64,000 nt of DNA from Streptomyces sp. HUAS MG91 (GTDB lineage: Bacteria > Actinomycetota > Actinomycetes > Streptomycetales > Streptomycetaceae), in assembly GCF_040529335.1 (NCBI RefSeq), contig NZ_CP159534.1, positions 1,426,001 through 1,490,000 of the forward strand, in the 5' to 3' direction. A program made the position numbers and the translations under genes. Each line of letters starts with the position of its first letter. Position 1 is the stretch's first letter. The notes under the pieces are model-generated. The model made no database searches. It saw only the letters and a program-made list of their open reading frames with translations, and was not told where the DNA came from. Shown piece after piece: positions 22,945 to 32,918 of this stretch.

Positions 22945-25616
22945 CAGTTCGCGGTCTCCCCGACGAGGCGCTCGACGGCGTCGATGGCGTCGCCGATCGC
23001 GGCCGGGTTCTGGCCGCCGCCCTGCGCGACGTCCGGCTTGCCGCCGCCACCGCCGCCGAGCGTCTTGGCCGCGGTGCGGACCAGGTCGCCGGCCTTGAGG
23101 CCGCGGTCGCGGGCCGCGTCGTTCGTGGCGATGACCGTCAGCGGCTTGCCGTTGACCGTCGTGAACAGCGCGACGACCGCGGGGCGGCCGCCCTGGATGC
23201 GGCCGCGGACGTCGAGGACCAGCTTGCGCAGGTCGTCGGCGCTCGTGCCGTCGGGCACCTGCCCGGTGACGAGGGCGACACCGCGGACGTCCTTGGCGGA
23301 GTCGACGAGACCGCCGGCGGCCGCCAGGACCTTCTCCGCGCGGAACTTCTCGATCTCCTTCTCGGCGTCCTTCAGCTTGCCGAGCATCGCGGAGATCTTC
23401 TCCGGCAGCTCCTCGGAGCGGCCCTTGACCAGCTCCTGGAGCTGGGCGACGACCGTGTGCTCCTTGGCCAGGAAGTTGTACGCGTCGACGCCGACCAGGG
23501 CCTCGATGCGGCGCACACCCGAGCCGATGGACGACTCGCCGAGCAGCTTCACCAGGCCCAGCTGGGCGGTGTTGTGCACGTGGGTGCCGCCGCACAGCTC
23601 CTTGGAGAAGTCGCCGATGGTGACGACGCGGACCCGCTCGCCGTACTTCTCACCGAACTCGGCGATGGCGCCCTGCTTCTTCGCCTCGTCGATCGACATG
23701 ACCTCGGCCTGCACGTCCAGCTCGCGGGCCAGGACCTCGTTGATCTTCTGCTCGACGTCCGTCATCACGGCCGTGGGCACGGCGGACGGCGAACCGAAGT
23801 CGAAGCGGAAGCGGCCCGGCTGGTTCTCCGAACCGGCCTGGGCGGCCGTCGGGCCGAGCGCGTCGCGCAGCGCCTGGTGCGTCAGGTGGGTGGCGGAGTG
23901 GGCGCGGGCGATGGCTCGACGACGGGTCACGTCGATGATCGCCTGGGCCGGAGCGCCGACGGTCACCTCGCCGACCTGGACGACGCCCTTGTGGACGTAG
24001 ACGCCCGGGACCGGCTTCTGGCAGTCGCGGACCTCGACGATCGCGCCGTTGTCCAGCTTGATGCGGCCGGTGTCGCCGATCTGGCCGCCGCCCTCCGCGT
24101 AGAAGGGGGTGCGGTCGAGGACGACCTCGACCTCGTCGCCCTCGGTGGCGGCCGGCGAGGAGACGCCGTTGACCAGCAGGCCGACGACCGTCGACTCGCT
24201 GTCCGTCGAGGTGTAGCCGATGAAGTCGGTGGCACCGGCGGCGTCCGCGATCTCGCGGTACGCGCCGACGTTGGCGTGACCGGTCTTCTTCGCCTGGGCG
24301 TCGGCCTTGGCGCGCTCCCGCTGCTCCTTCATCAGGCGGCGGAAGCCGTCCTCGTCCACGGAGAGGCCCTGCTCGCCGGCCATCTCCAGGGTGAGGTCGA
24401 TCGGGAAGCCCCACGTGTCGTGCAGCAGGAACGCCTTGTCGCCGGCGAGGACCGTGCCGCCCGCGGCCTTGGTCTCGGTGACGGCGGTGTCCAGGATGTT
24501 CGTGCCGCCCTTGAGGGCCTTGAGGAACGCGGCCTCCTCGGCGAGCGCGACCTGCTCGATGCGCTTGCGGTCGGTGATCAGCTCCGGGTACTGCAGCCCC
24601 ATCGTGTCGATCACGACGTCGAGCAGCTCCTGGACGACCGGGCCGGTGGCGCCGAGGATGCGCATGTTGCGGATGGCGCGGCGCATGATGCGGCGCAGCA
24701 CGTAGCCGCGGCCCTCGTTGCCGGGGGTGACGCCGTCGCCGATGAGCATCGTCGACGTCCGCATGTGGTCGGCGACGACGCGCAGCGAGACGTCCGAGTC
24801 GTGCTTCGCGCCGTAGGCGACACCGGTCAGCTCGGTGGCCTTGTCGATGACGACGCGCAGGGTGTCCGTCTCGTACATGTTCTGCACGCCCTGCAGAATC
24901 ATGGCGAGGCGCTCCAGGCCGAGGCCCGTGTCGATGTTCTGCGAGGGCAGGTCGCCGAGGATCTCGAAGTCGTCCTTGCCGGTGCCGGCGCCGCGCTCGT
25001 ACTGCATGAAGACCAGGTTCCAGATCTCCACGTAGCGCTCGTCGTTGACCGCCGGGCCGCCCTCTTCGCCGAACTCGGGGCCGCGGTCGTAGTTGATCTC
25101 GGAGCACGGGCCGCACGGGCCGGGGACGCCCATGGACCAGAAGTTGTCCTTCTTGCCCAGGCGCTGGATGCGCTCCTTCGGCACACCGACGACCTCGTGC
25201 CAGATGCGCTCGGCCTCGTCGTCGTCGAGGTAGACGGTGATCCAGAGCTTCTCGGGCTCCAGGCCGTAACCACCCTTGTCCTGGGGGCTGGTGAGCAGCT
25301 CCCAGGCGTACTTGATGGCGCCTTCCTTGAAGTAGTCGCCGAAGGAGAAGTTGCCGCACATCTGGAAGAACGTGCCGTGGCGGGTCGTCTTGCCGACCTC
25401 TTCGATGTCCGGCGTGCGCACGCACTTCTGCACCGAAGTGGCGCGCGGCGCGGGCGGCTTGACCTCGCCGAGGAAGTACGGCTTGAACGGGACCATGCCC
25501 GCGGGGACGAGCAGCAGAGTCGGGTCGTCCGCGATGAGCGACGCCGAGGGCACGACCTTGTGGCCACGCTCCTCGAAGAAGCTCAGCCAGCGGCGACGGA
25601 TTTCAGCCGACTCCAT
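22944..25616 (-). CDS. alaS: Alanyl-tRNA synthetase
   Basis: Charges tRNA-Ala. The 890-residue class II enzyme has motif 1 and 2 regions in the first 250 residues ([21 protein letters not shown]). The editing domain carries the zinc-binding HSATH motif near residue 575 and CGGTHVHNT near 680. A C-terminal coiled/oligomerisation region ends in a Gly-rich [14 protein letters not shown] stretch. It sits in the DUF948-DUF6167-alaS-ruvX-mltG cluster and is joined to neighbours on both sides by TGATG overlaps. Confidence 0.98.
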   Translation of the reverse strand: MESAEIRRRWLSFFEERGHKVVPSASLIADDPTLLLVPAGMVPFKPYFLGEVKPPAPRATSVQKCVRTPDIEEVGKTTRHGTFFQMCGNFSFGDYFKEGAIKYAWELLTSPQDKGGYGLEPEKLWITVYLDDDEAERIWHEVVGVPKERIQRLGKKDNFWSMGVPGPCGPCSEINYDRGPEFGEEGGPAVNDERYVEIWNLVFMQYERGAGTGKDDFEILGDLPSQNIDTGLGLERLAMILQGVQNMYETDTLRVVIDKATELTGVAYGAKHDSDVSLRVVADHMRTSTMLIGDGVTPGNEGRGYVLRRIMRRAIRNMRILGATGPVVQELLDVVIDTMGLQYPELITDRKRIEQVALAEEAAFLKALKGGTNILDTAVTETKAAGGTVLAGDKAFLLHDTWGFPIDLTLEMAGEQGLSVDEDGFRRLMKEQRERAKADAQAKKTGHANVGAYREIADAAGATDFIGYTSTDSESTVVGLLVNGVSSPAATEGDEVEVVLDRTPFYAEGGGQIGDTGRIKLDNGAIVEVRDCQKPVPGVYVHKGVVQVGEVTVGAPAQAIIDVTRRRAIARAHSATHLTHQALRDALGPTAAQAGSENQPGRFRFDFGSPSAVPTAVMTDVEQKINEVLARELDVQAEVMSIDEAKKQGAIAEFGEKYGERVRVVTIGDFSKELCGGTHVHNTAQLGLVKLLGESSIGSGVRRIEALVGVDAYNFLAKEHTVVAQLQELVKGRSEELPEKISAMLGKLKDAEKEIEKFRAEKVLAAAGGLVDSAKDVRGVALVTGQVPDGTSADDLRKLVLDVRGRIQGGRPAVVALFTTVNGKPLTVIATNDAARDRGLKAGDLVRTAAKTLGGGGGGKPDVAQGGGQNPAAIGDAIDAVERLVGETAN

Positions 25617-25969
25617 CAGTGGTCCTCATTCCGGTTGTTGTACGCGTTGCGCGCGTTGTGCTCGATGATTTTGGGTTGCTTGGTGCTGAAGGTGTTCTCG
25701 ATGACCGCGAAGCGGCGCTGTACGGGCAGTTCGCCCTCGACCGGCTCGTTCAGACCCAGCGCGTCGCCGAGCTGGGCCTCGCGCTCCGCCATGTTGTCGC
25801 GGACGTCGAGAGCGAAGTCCTTGAGCCGGTGGCCCGCTTCGACCGCCTTGTTCGCGGCCTGGGCGGCGAGGCTCTCCGGCGTCAGCTGCTTGATCTTGCG
25901 GTTGACCTTGGTGGTGGCCCACACGCCGGCGGCTGCGCCCGCGGTGAACCAGAACGTACGGCGGAACAT
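25616..25969 (-). CDS. DUF6167-family small membrane-anchored protein
   Basis: A 117-residue protein with an N-terminal hydrophobic helix ([14 protein letters not shown]), a basic stretch ([12 protein letters not shown]) and a mainly helical polar region rich in Ala/Glu. No enzymatic motif is seen. It overlaps the alaS start by TGATG and sits 8 nt after the DUF948 gene. It occupies the conserved place between rpsD and alaS in Streptomyces, hence the family call. Function unknown. Confidence 0.88.
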   Translation of the reverse strand: MFRRTFWFTAGAAAGVWATTKVNRKIKQLTPESLAAQAANKAVEAGHRLKDFALDVRDNMAEREAQLGDALGLNEPVEGELPVQRRFAVIENTFSTKQPKIIEHNARNAYNNRNEDH

Positions 25970-25977
25970 AGCTGTGG

Positions 25978-26424
25978 TCAGTCCCTCTTGTTCCGGTTGG
26001 CCCGCTTGGCGCGGCGCGACTGCGGGATCGCACGGCCCACGATCACGGTACGGCGGGTCGGCTTGGCGGGCGCTTCCTTGCCGCGGCCGCCGATGGCCCG
26101 GCGCACGCCGTAACCGAACGCGGCCACCTTGACCAGCGGGCCGCCGAAGGTGGAGGCCACGGTGGAGGACAGCGCCGACGCGTTCGACGTGACTTCCTGG
26201 ACGTCCGAGGCGATCGCGTCGACCCGGTCGATCTGCGTCTGCGCGGAGCGCACCGCCGCGGAGGCGTCCGCGAGCAGCGGGACGGCCTGATCGGTCACGT
26301 CCGCGACGAGCTTGGTGGTCGCCCTGAGCGTCTGGGCCAGCCTCGCGAGCGCCACCGCGAGGAAGGAGACCAGGATCGCCCAGAAGACGGCCACCAGGAT
26401 CCCGGCCACCTCTCCACCGGACAC
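25978..26424 (-). CDS. DUF948-family membrane protein
   Basis: 148 residues. The N-terminal transmembrane helix GILVAVFWAILVSFLAVALARL is followed by a long amphipathic coiled-coil-like helix (LADASAAVRSAQTQIDRVDAIASDVQEV) and a basic C-terminus (PQSRRAKRANRNKRD). The start is GTG 9 nt after GGGAG; a longer frame to 26457 has no ribosome site. It is the first gene of a run into DUF6167 and alaS. Known only as a conserved actinobacterial/firmicute envelope protein. Confidence 0.87.
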   Translation of the reverse strand: MSGGEVAGILVAVFWAILVSFLAVALARLAQTLRATTKLVADVTDQAVPLLADASAAVRSAQTQIDRVDAIASDVQEVTSNASALSSTVASTFGGPLVKVAAFGYGVRRAIGGRGKEAPAKPTRRTVIVGRAIPQSRRAKRANRNKRD

Positions 26425-26557
26425 TTGGCACCGCTCCCTGGTTGTCTGCTGTTGCACCGCTGCTGAACATCGAAAAGTTGTCCCCCGAGCCTATCGCGCC
26501 CCGCCCCGCGCTCCGTACCGCATTCCCCTCGGTACCGCCGCACTTCGATCGAACCGA

Positions 26558-26587
26558 TTGTACGGACTGCGTACGGATGAGTACGCT
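26558..26587 (+). promoter_or_regulatory. Predicted promoter for a leaderless ATPase transcript
   Basis: TTGTAC at 26558 and TACGCT at 26582 with an 18-nt spacer. The ATG of the ATPase gene lies only 9 nt after the -10, and no Shine-Dalgarno is present, so transcription may begin at or next to the start codon. Prediction by eye. Confidence 0.5.
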
Positions 26588-26596
26588 CCGTATCCC

Positions 26597-28807
26597 ATGC
26601 CACCCACTCCGCGCCCCGACCCAGCGTCCGCCGGTCCCCCGCGTCCCGGCAACCTTCCCCATGAAGTGAACCGTTTCGTCGGCCGGGCCGCCGAGCGTGC
26701 CGCCCTCCAGGAGGCCCTGGCCGCCGCCCGGCTGGTCACGGTCACCGGGCCGGGCGGGGTCGGCAAGTCCCGGTTCGCCGCGCACGCGGCGTCATGGATC
26801 CCGCGGGAGCTGCGCGCCGACGGGGTGTGGCGGGCGGAGCTGGCGGCGGTCCGCCGGCCGGAGCTGGTTGAGTACGCGCTCGCCGAGTCGCTGGGCCTCA
26901 CCGACCACACCGCCCGCTCCTCGCGCCAGGTCCTGCTCGACCATCTCGCCGAGCGCTCCCTGGTCCTGGTCCTGGACGGGTTCGAGCACCTGGTCGACGC
27001 CTGCGCCCGTCTCGTACGGGATCTGCTGCGCGCGGCGCCGGATCTGCGGGTGATCGCGGTGGGCCGCCGGCCGCTCGCGCTGGACGGCGAGCGACTGCTG
27101 CCGCTGGCCCCGCTGCCGGTCGAGGGAGCGGCGGAGCTGTTCACCGACCGGGCCGCGGCGCTGCTCCCCGGCTTCCGCCTGCACGACGGCAACCGGGCCG
27201 ACGTCCTGGAGGTGTGCCGCCGCCTGGACTGTCTGCCGCTCGCGGTGGAGCTGGCGGTGGGACGGCTGCGGGCGCTGTCGCCCGCGCAGCTGGCGGAGCG
27301 GCTCGACGACCGGTTCCGGCTGCTCACGGGCGGCGGGCGGGACACGCCGCCCCGGCATCAGACCCTGCGGACGGCCATCGGCTGGAGCCACGAGCTGTGC
27401 ACGGCGCTGGAGCGGCTGCTGTGGGCGCGGCTGTCGGTGTTCGCCGGCTCGTTCGACCTGGAGGCGGCCGAGTACATCTGCAGCGGCGACGGGCTGCACG
27501 CGGACGCGCTCCTCGACGTGCTCCAGGAACTCATCGGCCAGTCCGTCGTGACCCGCGAGGAGACGACCGCCGGGGTGCGCTACCGGATGCTGGACACGGT
27601 CCGCGCGTACGGCGCCGAGTGGCTGGACAGCGTCGGCGACACCGAGCGGATGCGGCGCAGGCACCGCGACTGGTACATGGGGCTGGCGACCTGGTGCGAG
27701 CTGGACTGGTTCTCGCCGCGGCAGAGCGAGGTGGCGGCCCGGATCGACGGGGAGCTGCCGAATCTGCGCGCGGCCCTGGAGTTCTGCCTGAACGAACCGG
27801 GCGAGACGCATCTGGCCCAGTACCTGGCGGGCACGCTGTGGTTCTACTGGGCGGGCTGCGGGCATCTCGCGGAGGGCCGGCACTGGCTGGAGCACAGCAT
27901 CGAGCTGGACGCGGCAAGCGGCGGGCACGGCGAGTCCGCGTACCCGGACTCGCGGCTCAAGGCGCTGTGGGTGCTCGGCTATGTGGCGATCCTCCAGGGC
28001 GACACGGTGCCCGCGCTCGCGGCGCTGCAGGAGTGCCGCGAGGAGGCGGAGCGCACGGGCAACACGACGGCGATCGCCTACGCCGTGCACCGCACCGGCT
28101 GCCTGGCGCTGGTCACGGACGACGTGCCGCGCGCCGAGCAGCTGCTGCGCGAGTCGCTGACCCGCTACCGCGAGATCGGCGAGCTCAACAGCAATGTGCT
28201 GATGGGGCAGGTCGAGCTGGCGATGGCGCTGGCGTTCCGGGGCGAGCTGGCGCAGGCCGTCGCGCTGTGCGAGGACGTGCGGCAGGTGTGCGAGGACCAC
28301 GGAGAGCGGTGGACCCGGGCGTACGCGCTGTATGTGCTCGCCTACGCGCGGTGGACCGAGGGCGAGCCGGCCGCGGCCCGGCGGCTGTTGAAGGAGTGCC
28401 TGACCATCGACCACGAGTTCCGCGATCTGCTCGGCACGGTGCTGGCGATCGAGCTGCTGGCTCTGGTCACGGTGGCGGAGGGGGACGCCGCGGAGGCGGC
28501 GGTGCTTCAGGGCGCGGCGGGCCGGATGTGGCCGTCGGTGGGCCTGCGGCTGTTCGGCTCGGGCCACTACAACCTGCCGCACGAACTGTGCGAGGCGCGG
28601 GCCCGCGAGGTGCTGGGCGACGCCCGTTTCGATGAACTGACGTGCACCGGAGGGCTGCTGGGCCACGACGAGACGGTGGAGCGGGCGCTCGGCGGGGGTC
28701 CGCGGACGGCGGCGGTCACGGTGCCGCGGCCGGCTCGTGCCCCTGCCCCGGAAATGCGGGAACCCGCCGCCTCCCCCACCGCGAACGGCGGGGAGACGAC
28801 GGGCTGA
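26597..28807 (+). CDS. STAND-type predicted ATPase (COG3903-like) with TPR-like C-terminus, no DNA-binding domain
   Basis: 736 residues. An NB-ARC-like NTPase core opens with NRFVGRAAERAALQEAL. Walker A is TGPGGVGKSRFAAHA (about 50-64), Walker B LVLVLDGFEHLVDA, and a sensor CLPLAVELAVGRL follows. The C-terminal ~400 residues are helical repeats (for example NLRAALEFCLNEPGETHLAQYL). Regulators with this architecture usually carry an OmpR/SARP domain in front or a LuxR helix-turn-helix behind. Here the protein starts directly at the NTPase and ends in a Pro/Ala-rich tail. It may sense a ligand and act through a partner. It is the only plus-strand gene between bldD and the ABC operon. Confidence 0.85.
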   Translation: MPPTPRPDPASAGPPRPGNLPHEVNRFVGRAAERAALQEALAAARLVTVTGPGGVGKSRFAAHAASWIPRELRADGVWRAELAAVRRPELVEYALAESLGLTDHTARSSRQVLLDHLAERSLVLVLDGFEHLVDACARLVRDLLRAAPDLRVIAVGRRPLALDGERLLPLAPLPVEGAAELFTDRAAALLPGFRLHDGNRADVLEVCRRLDCLPLAVELAVGRLRALSPAQLAERLDDRFRLLTGGGRDTPPRHQTLRTAIGWSHELCTALERLLWARLSVFAGSFDLEAAEYICSGDGLHADALLDVLQELIGQSVVTREETTAGVRYRMLDTVRAYGAEWLDSVGDTERMRRRHRDWYMGLATWCELDWFSPRQSEVAARIDGELPNLRAALEFCLNEPGETHLAQYLAGTLWFYWAGCGHLAEGRHWLEHSIELDAASGGHGESAYPDSRLKALWVLGYVAILQGDTVPALAALQECREEAERTGNTTAIAYAVHRTGCLALVTDDVPRAEQLLRESLTRYREIGELNSNVLMGQVELAMALAFRGELAQAVALCEDVRQVCEDHGERWTRAYALYVLAYARWTEGEPAAARRLLKECLTIDHEFRDLLGTVLAIELLALVTVAEGDAAEAAVLQGAAGRMWPSVGLRLFGSGHYNLPHELCEARAREVLGDARFDELTCTGGLLGHDETVERALGGGPRTAAVTVPRPARAPAPEMREPAASPTANGGETTG

Positions 28808-28837
28808 AACGCAGGTGAGACTACGTCCGCTGGTCGG

Positions 28838-29452
28838 TCAGCGGGCGTAGTACTCGACGACGAGCTGCTCGTCGCAGATCACGGGGATCTCCTTGCGGTT
28901 CGGGTCCCGGTCCAGGCGGAAGGCCAGGGCCTTCAGGTTCACCTGGAGGTAGCGGGGGGTCTCGCCCTCGGGGGCGAAGCCACCCTCACGCGCGACCTGG
29001 AACAGCGGCTTCTCGCGGCTGCGCTCGCGGACCATCACGACGTCGTCGGGACGGACGCGGAACGAGGGCTTGTCGACCTTCTGGCCGTTGACCTCGATGT
29101 GGCCGTGGACGACCATCTGGCGCGACTGGTAGATCGTGCGGGCGATGCCCGAACGCAGCAGCAGCGCGTCGAGACGGCGCTCCAGCTCGATGACCAGGGC
29201 CTCGCCGGTCTTGCCTTCGGCCTTCTTGGCGCGGTCGTAGGCACGGGCCATCTGCTTCTCGCTGATGTCGTACTGCGCGCGCAGACGCTGCTTCTCGAGC
29301 AGACGGACCTTGTAGTCCGAGTTCTGCTTGCGGCCGCGGCCGTGCTCGCCCGGCGGGTAGGGGCGGGCCTCGAAGTACTTGACGGCCTTCGGGGTCAGCG
29401 CGATGCCGAGGGCACGCGACTTCTTGACCTTGGGGCGGGACTGGTTCGCCAT
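28838..29452 (-). CDS. rpsD: 30S ribosomal protein S4
   Basis: 16S rRNA-binding primary assembly protein. At 204 residues it begins MANQSRPKVKKSRALGIALT, with the S4 RNA-binding domain visible at about 95-155 (LDALLLRSGIARTIYQSRQMVVHGHIEVNG, KPSFRVRPDD). No CxxC zinc cluster is seen in the N-terminus, so this is a zinc-independent (C-minus) form. The ATG has GAGG 9 nt upstream. The gene is monocistronic here, with a 341-nt structured upstream region. Confidence 0.97.
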   Translation of the reverse strand: MANQSRPKVKKSRALGIALTPKAVKYFEARPYPPGEHGRGRKQNSDYKVRLLEKQRLRAQYDISEKQMARAYDRAKKAEGKTGEALVIELERRLDALLLRSGIARTIYQSRQMVVHGHIEVNGQKVDKPSFRVRPDDVVMVRERSREKPLFQVAREGGFAPEGETPRYLQVNLKALAFRLDRDPNRKEIPVICDEQLVVEYYAR

Positions 29453-29793
29453 GAACCAAACACCTCATGTTTCTGATGCGAATACGGCTTCACCAGGGTT
29501 TGGGGAGGTCGCATCCGCAGCCCGGGAAACCCGTCCATCACGAGGATGGGTGGGCAGCCGCTCCCGGATACTGGGCACATACGTGCAGCACGCGAGTGGC
29601 CCACCGACCTGGTCCCGGAGTCCGGGGGGTGGTGGGCTGCCCGCGACACCTTCGAAGGTGCGCGACGCTCCTGGGTCCCCTGTGCCTTGCGGTTCGGGGG
29701 ATCCGGCTGGATGTCCTGCTCTGGTGACGCCCTGTCTCCCTTTCGGGACACCGGGCACAGGACACAGCACTTCGGGGAAGTCTACCGGATGGC
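29453..29793 (-). promoter_or_regulatory. Structured 5' region of rpsD
   Basis: Gene-free stretch between the HNH nuclease stop and rpsD. It is rich in complementary segments: CACCTTCGAAGGTG (29647-29660, a perfect palindrome); GGGCAGCC (29552-29559) pairing with GGCTGCCC (29635-29642) and extended by CTCCCGGA (29561) with TCCGGGG (29621); and CCATCacgagGATGG (29534-29548). A TCCC/GGGA mini-hairpin near 29735-29750 could end the nuclease transcript. Ribosomal protein S4 represses its own mRNA through a structured leader in other bacteria, so this is a candidate leader. No clear -35/-10 was identified. Confidence 0.5.
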
Positions 29794-30477
29794 TCAGCGG
29801 CAGCTTGCCAGCAGGTCCTGGAGGGCCAGCTTCTCGGGCGCGGTGACGGTCAGCGCGTACTTGGCCTTGATGCCGGTCCAGCGCCGTCCGTACTCGCACC
29901 AGAACGCCTTGTTCGCGGGCTTCCACTTGTCAGGCGTCTTGCTGCTCTTCTCGTAGTTCGCCGTCTTGTCCGCCGCCAGCAGCACATCGAGGTCGTTGGC
30001 GTAGGTGAGGCGCTTCTTCGGGGTCCAGGCCCAGGCGCCGGCCCGCCAGGCGGCGCCGAGCGCGACGACGTGGTCGGTCTGGATCTGGGAGGCCCGGCGG
30101 TAGTAGTAGGGCAGGTTCTTGCCGGTGTACGGGTCGTGCAGCGTGCCGGAGATCACCACGCAGCGGTTGCGGTCGCCCTCGCGCAGGTCGGTGAGGTCGC
30201 GGCGCAGGACGTCGTCGCGGGTGTCGCAGCCGTTGTGGCCGCCCGGGGCGTCCACGTCGTCGCTCCAGCCGTCGCCGAACTCGCTCCTCTTGTACGTCTG
30301 CCAGTTCTTGCCCCAGGCGACGGTCAGGGTGCTCAGCTGGGCCTTGGCCTGCGCCGCGGTGGGGGGAAATCCTTGGCTGAGGGCTGCTGCCGGTGCCGGT
30401 TTCTTCTGCTGCCCGGTGCCGCATGCGGCGGCGCCGAGCAGGACGATGCCGGTGGCGACCGTGGCCCTGATGCGCAT
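29794..30477 (-). CDS. Secreted HNH-family nuclease, putative lipoprotein
   Basis: 227 residues. The N-terminal signal MRIRATVATGIVLLGAAACG ends at a plausible lipobox cysteine (Cys19). A Pro/Ala linker follows, then a domain of the DUF1524/GmrSD HNH type. The key motif is QTDHVVALGAAWRAGAW near 145 (the DH of HNH), with NDLDVLLAADKTANYEKSSKTPDKWKP downstream and WCEYGRRW near 205. Two cysteines (about 85 and 107) could form a disulfide. A role in extracellular DNA/RNA breakdown or uptake is inferred from family and secretion signal only. Confidence 0.88.
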   Translation of the reverse strand: MRIRATVATGIVLLGAAACGTGQQKKPAPAAALSQGFPPTAAQAKAQLSTLTVAWGKNWQTYKRSEFGDGWSDDVDAPGGHNGCDTRDDVLRRDLTDLREGDRNRCVVISGTLHDPYTGKNLPYYYRRASQIQTDHVVALGAAWRAGAWAWTPKKRLTYANDLDVLLAADKTANYEKSSKTPDKWKPANKAFWCEYGRRWTGIKAKYALTVTAPEKLALQDLLASCR

Positions 30478-30799
30478 GGGCCGAGCCTAGGCCGGGGCAT
30501 CCCGTACTGCCCGCCGAGCGCGTCCGCCGCGCTTTGAGGTTGTCCGTTCGCCTGCGGCCCGGTGGCCGCTTCTCGCGCAGTTCCCCGCGCCCCTGAGGCA
30601 TGCGCTCCGCGCAGCCTCCCCCTGAGGCTGCGGCTCCGCCGCGCCTCTGATGAGATGCCGGCCGAGGTACGCCTCTCTGATGAGATGCCGCACGCAGTGC
30701 GCATCTCAGGGGCGCGGGGAACTGCGCGACCAGCCACGACGAGAGCCGCGCGTGGCAGCTGGTTTCAGGGGCGCGGGGAACTGCGCAAAAGAGCCCCGA
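30478..30799. repeat. Cluster of palindromic repeats between rarA and the nuclease gene
   Basis: Gene-free. Contains three copies of a repeat core: inverted at 30574-30596 (CGCGCAGTTCCCCGCGCCCCTGA), direct at 30706-30735 (TCAGGGGCGCGGGGAACTGC...) and direct at 30765-30787. Between the outer pair lie two ~30-bp-spaced copies of CTCTGATGAGATGCCG (30645-30660 and 30675-30690). A near-perfect hairpin, TGAGATGCcgcac...gtgcgCATCTCA, spans 30681-30708. The cluster ends 12 nt from the rarA stop. Confidence 0.9.
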
Positions 30800-32161
30800 T
30801 CAGCCCGTGCTGGAGTCGCCGCGCAAGCGCTCTCGGACCCGCTCGACCACGTCGGCATAGCGCGCCTCGGCCCCGTAGCGAGTGGGCTCGTAATAGCGGC
30901 GCCCCGCGATGGCGTCCGGCGCGTACTGCTGGGCCGCGATCCCGCCGGGCACGTCATGCGGATACACGTACCCCTGGGCGTGCCCCAGCTTGGCGGCGCC
31001 CTTGTAATGGCCGTCACGAAGATGGGCCGGGACCTGGCCGGCGAGGCCCTTGCGGACGTCCTCCATGGCGGCGCCGATCGCGGTGGTCGCCGCGTTCGAC
31101 TTGGGAGCCAGGGCGAGGGCGATCGTGGCGTGGCTCAGGGTCAGCGCGGCTTCCGGGAAGCCGATCATGGCGACGGCCTGCGCGGCGGCGACCGCGAGGG
31201 GCAGCGCCGTCGGGTCGGCGAGGCCGATGTCCTCGCTGGCGGAGATCATCAGCCGCCTGGCGATGAAGCGCGGATCCTCGCCGGCCTCGATCATGCGGGC
31301 CAGATAGTGCAGCGCGGCGTCCACGTCGGAGCCGCGGATGGACTTGATGAGGGCGCTGGCGACGTCGTAGTGCTGGTCGCCGTCACGGTCGTACTTCACC
31401 GCCGCGCGATTGACGGTCTCCTCGACGCTCTCGAGGGTGATGGCCTCCTCGCTCTTGGCGAGGGCGGCTCCGGCGGCGGCCTCCAGGGCGGTGAGCGCGC
31501 GCCGGGCGTCCCCGCCCGCGACGCGCAGCAGGTGCTCCTCGGCGTCCTCGGCCAGGGTCACGGCCCCGCCGAGACCGCGCTCGTCCGTCAGCGCCCGCGC
31601 GAGCAGCCCGCGCAGGTCGTCGTCGGTCAGCGGCTCCAGCGTCAGCAGCAGGGAGCGGGAGAGCAGCGGTGAGATCACCGAGAAGTACGGGTTCTCCGTG
31701 GTCGCCGCGATCAGCGTCACCCAGCGGTTCTCCACCGCGGGCAGCAGCGAGTCCTGCTGGGCCTTGCTGAAGCGGTGGATCTCGTCGAGGAAGAGGACGG
31801 TCTCCTTGCCGTGCCCGCCCATGGCGCGCCGGGCGCCCTCGATGACGGCCCGGACCTCCTTGACGCCTGCGGTGATCGCGGACAGCTCCACAAACCGCTT
31901 GTTCGTCGCCTTGGAGACGACGTAGGCGAGGGTCGTCTTGCCGATGCCGGGCGGGCCCCACAGGATCACCGACGAGGCACCGGCCGGACCGCCGCCGCCC
32001 TCGCCGACCAGGCGGCGCAGCGGCGAGCCCGGCTTGAGCAGGTGCTGCTGTCCGACGACTTCGTCGAGGGTGCGCGGGCGCATCCGGACGGCCAGGGGGC
32101 TCGCGGAGGGGTCCTTCTCCTGGCGTTCTTCGGCTGCGGCGGTGAAGAGGTCGGGTTCCAC
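30800..32161 (-). CDS. rarA: Replication-associated recombination protein A (RarA/MgsA) AAA+ ATPase
   Basis: Clamp-loader-like ATPase that acts at stalled replication forks. The 453-residue protein has Walker [10 protein letters not shown] near 70, Walker [10 protein letters not shown] near 125, a sensor segment [11 protein letters not shown], and the MgsA C-terminal tetramerisation region ([31 protein letters not shown]). The start is GTG ([12 protein letters not shown]) with AGGG 8 nt upstream. A TTG two codons earlier is too close to that site. Confidence 0.94.
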   Translation of the reverse strand: MEPDLFTAAAEERQEKDPSASPLAVRMRPRTLDEVVGQQHLLKPGSPLRRLVGEGGGGPAGASSVILWGPPGIGKTTLAYVVSKATNKRFVELSAITAGVKEVRAVIEGARRAMGGHGKETVLFLDEIHRFSKAQQDSLLPAVENRWVTLIAATTENPYFSVISPLLSRSLLLTLEPLTDDDLRGLLARALTDERGLGGAVTLAEDAEEHLLRVAGGDARRALTALEAAAGAALAKSEEAITLESVEETVNRAAVKYDRDGDQHYDVASALIKSIRGSDVDAALHYLARMIEAGEDPRFIARRLMISASEDIGLADPTALPLAVAAAQAVAMIGFPEAALTLSHATIALALAPKSNAATTAIGAAMEDVRKGLAGQVPAHLRDGHYKGAAKLGHAQGYVYPHDVPGGIAAQQYAPDAIAGRRYYEPTRYGAEARYADVVERVRERLRGDSSTG

Positions 32162-32206
32162 GGACAAAACCCTAAGTCACCCCACTGACAACCCCGCCGG
32201 GAGGCG

Positions 32207-32854
32207 TCAGGCCCAGAGCTTGTCGCCCCAGCGCGTGAAGATCAGAACGGCGATGATGCCGATGTGCACGACGGGCAGCGCCCAGGTGAAGTCCTCGAAG
32301 AACGTCTTCAGCCAGCGCGGGGCCGGCAGGAGGTCGTTGCGGACGTTGGACGACGTGACGTACCAGAACATGAGGATCGTGGCGACCCAGGCCAGGCAGC
32401 ACCACAGGCACAGCGCGTTGATCCGGTACAGGGACTGGAACTGCAGCCAGGTCACGAAGCCGACGCCGAACAGGCAGCCCGCGTTGAACGTCAGCCAGTA
32501 CCAGCGCGGGAAGCTCGCCCGCGCGAGCAGGCTCATGCCGACGCAGATCACGACGGCGTAGGCGGCGAGACCCAGCATCGGGTTCGGGAAGCCGAAGGCC
32601 GACGCCTGGTCGCTCTTCATGATGCTGCCGCAGGAGATGACCGGGTTGATGGAGCAGCCCGGGGTGAAGCTCGGGTCCTCCAGCAGCTTGAACTTGTCCA
32701 GCGTGATGATCCACGCGGCGAGCAGTCCGGCCGCGCCGGTGATCACCAGGAGCAGTCCGAACCCACGACTGCCGCCGACCGTGCGTGGGGCGCCCGCGGT
32801 GTCGATGTCGCGGGAGACGCTGTCGCTGTCGCTTGCTGTGGTCGTCTTGCTCAT
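32207..32854 (-). CDS. Vitamin K epoxide reductase (VKOR) family membrane protein
   Basis: A 215-residue integral membrane protein with about five helices. It has the paired loop cysteines in [12 protein letters not shown] (about 75-85) and the active-site CxxC in [11 protein letters not shown] near 150. Bacterial VKORs reoxidise DsbA-like thioredoxins using quinone, promoting disulfide formation outside the membrane. The ATG gives [13 protein letters not shown]; the longer upstream frame is not supported. It is divergent from the ABC/two-component operon. Confidence 0.92.
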   Translation of the reverse strand: MSKTTTASDSDSVSRDIDTAGAPRTVGGSRGFGLLLVITGAAGLLAAWIITLDKFKLLEDPSFTPGCSINPVISCGSIMKSDQASAFGFPNPMLGLAAYAVVICVGMSLLARASFPRWYWLTFNAGCLFGVGFVTWLQFQSLYRINALCLWCCLAWVATILMFWYVTSSNVRNDLLPAPRWLKTFFEDFTWALPVVHIGIIAVLIFTRWGDKLWA

Positions 32855-32918
32855 CACGCCGATCCGTATGTGAGAGGTGAGGCCTGCGGGCACGCTCATT
32901 CTGCCGTACGGGCGCGGC

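Noticed and set aside
22857..26132. 1091-codon plus-strand frame opposite alaS
   Set aside because: Shadow of alaS; composition is Asp/Val/Leu/Arg-biased, with no start signal or family similarity.
25617..26424. T-box or other riboswitch upstream of alaS
   Set aside because: alaS overlaps the preceding coding gene and has no leader. No T-box core was seen.
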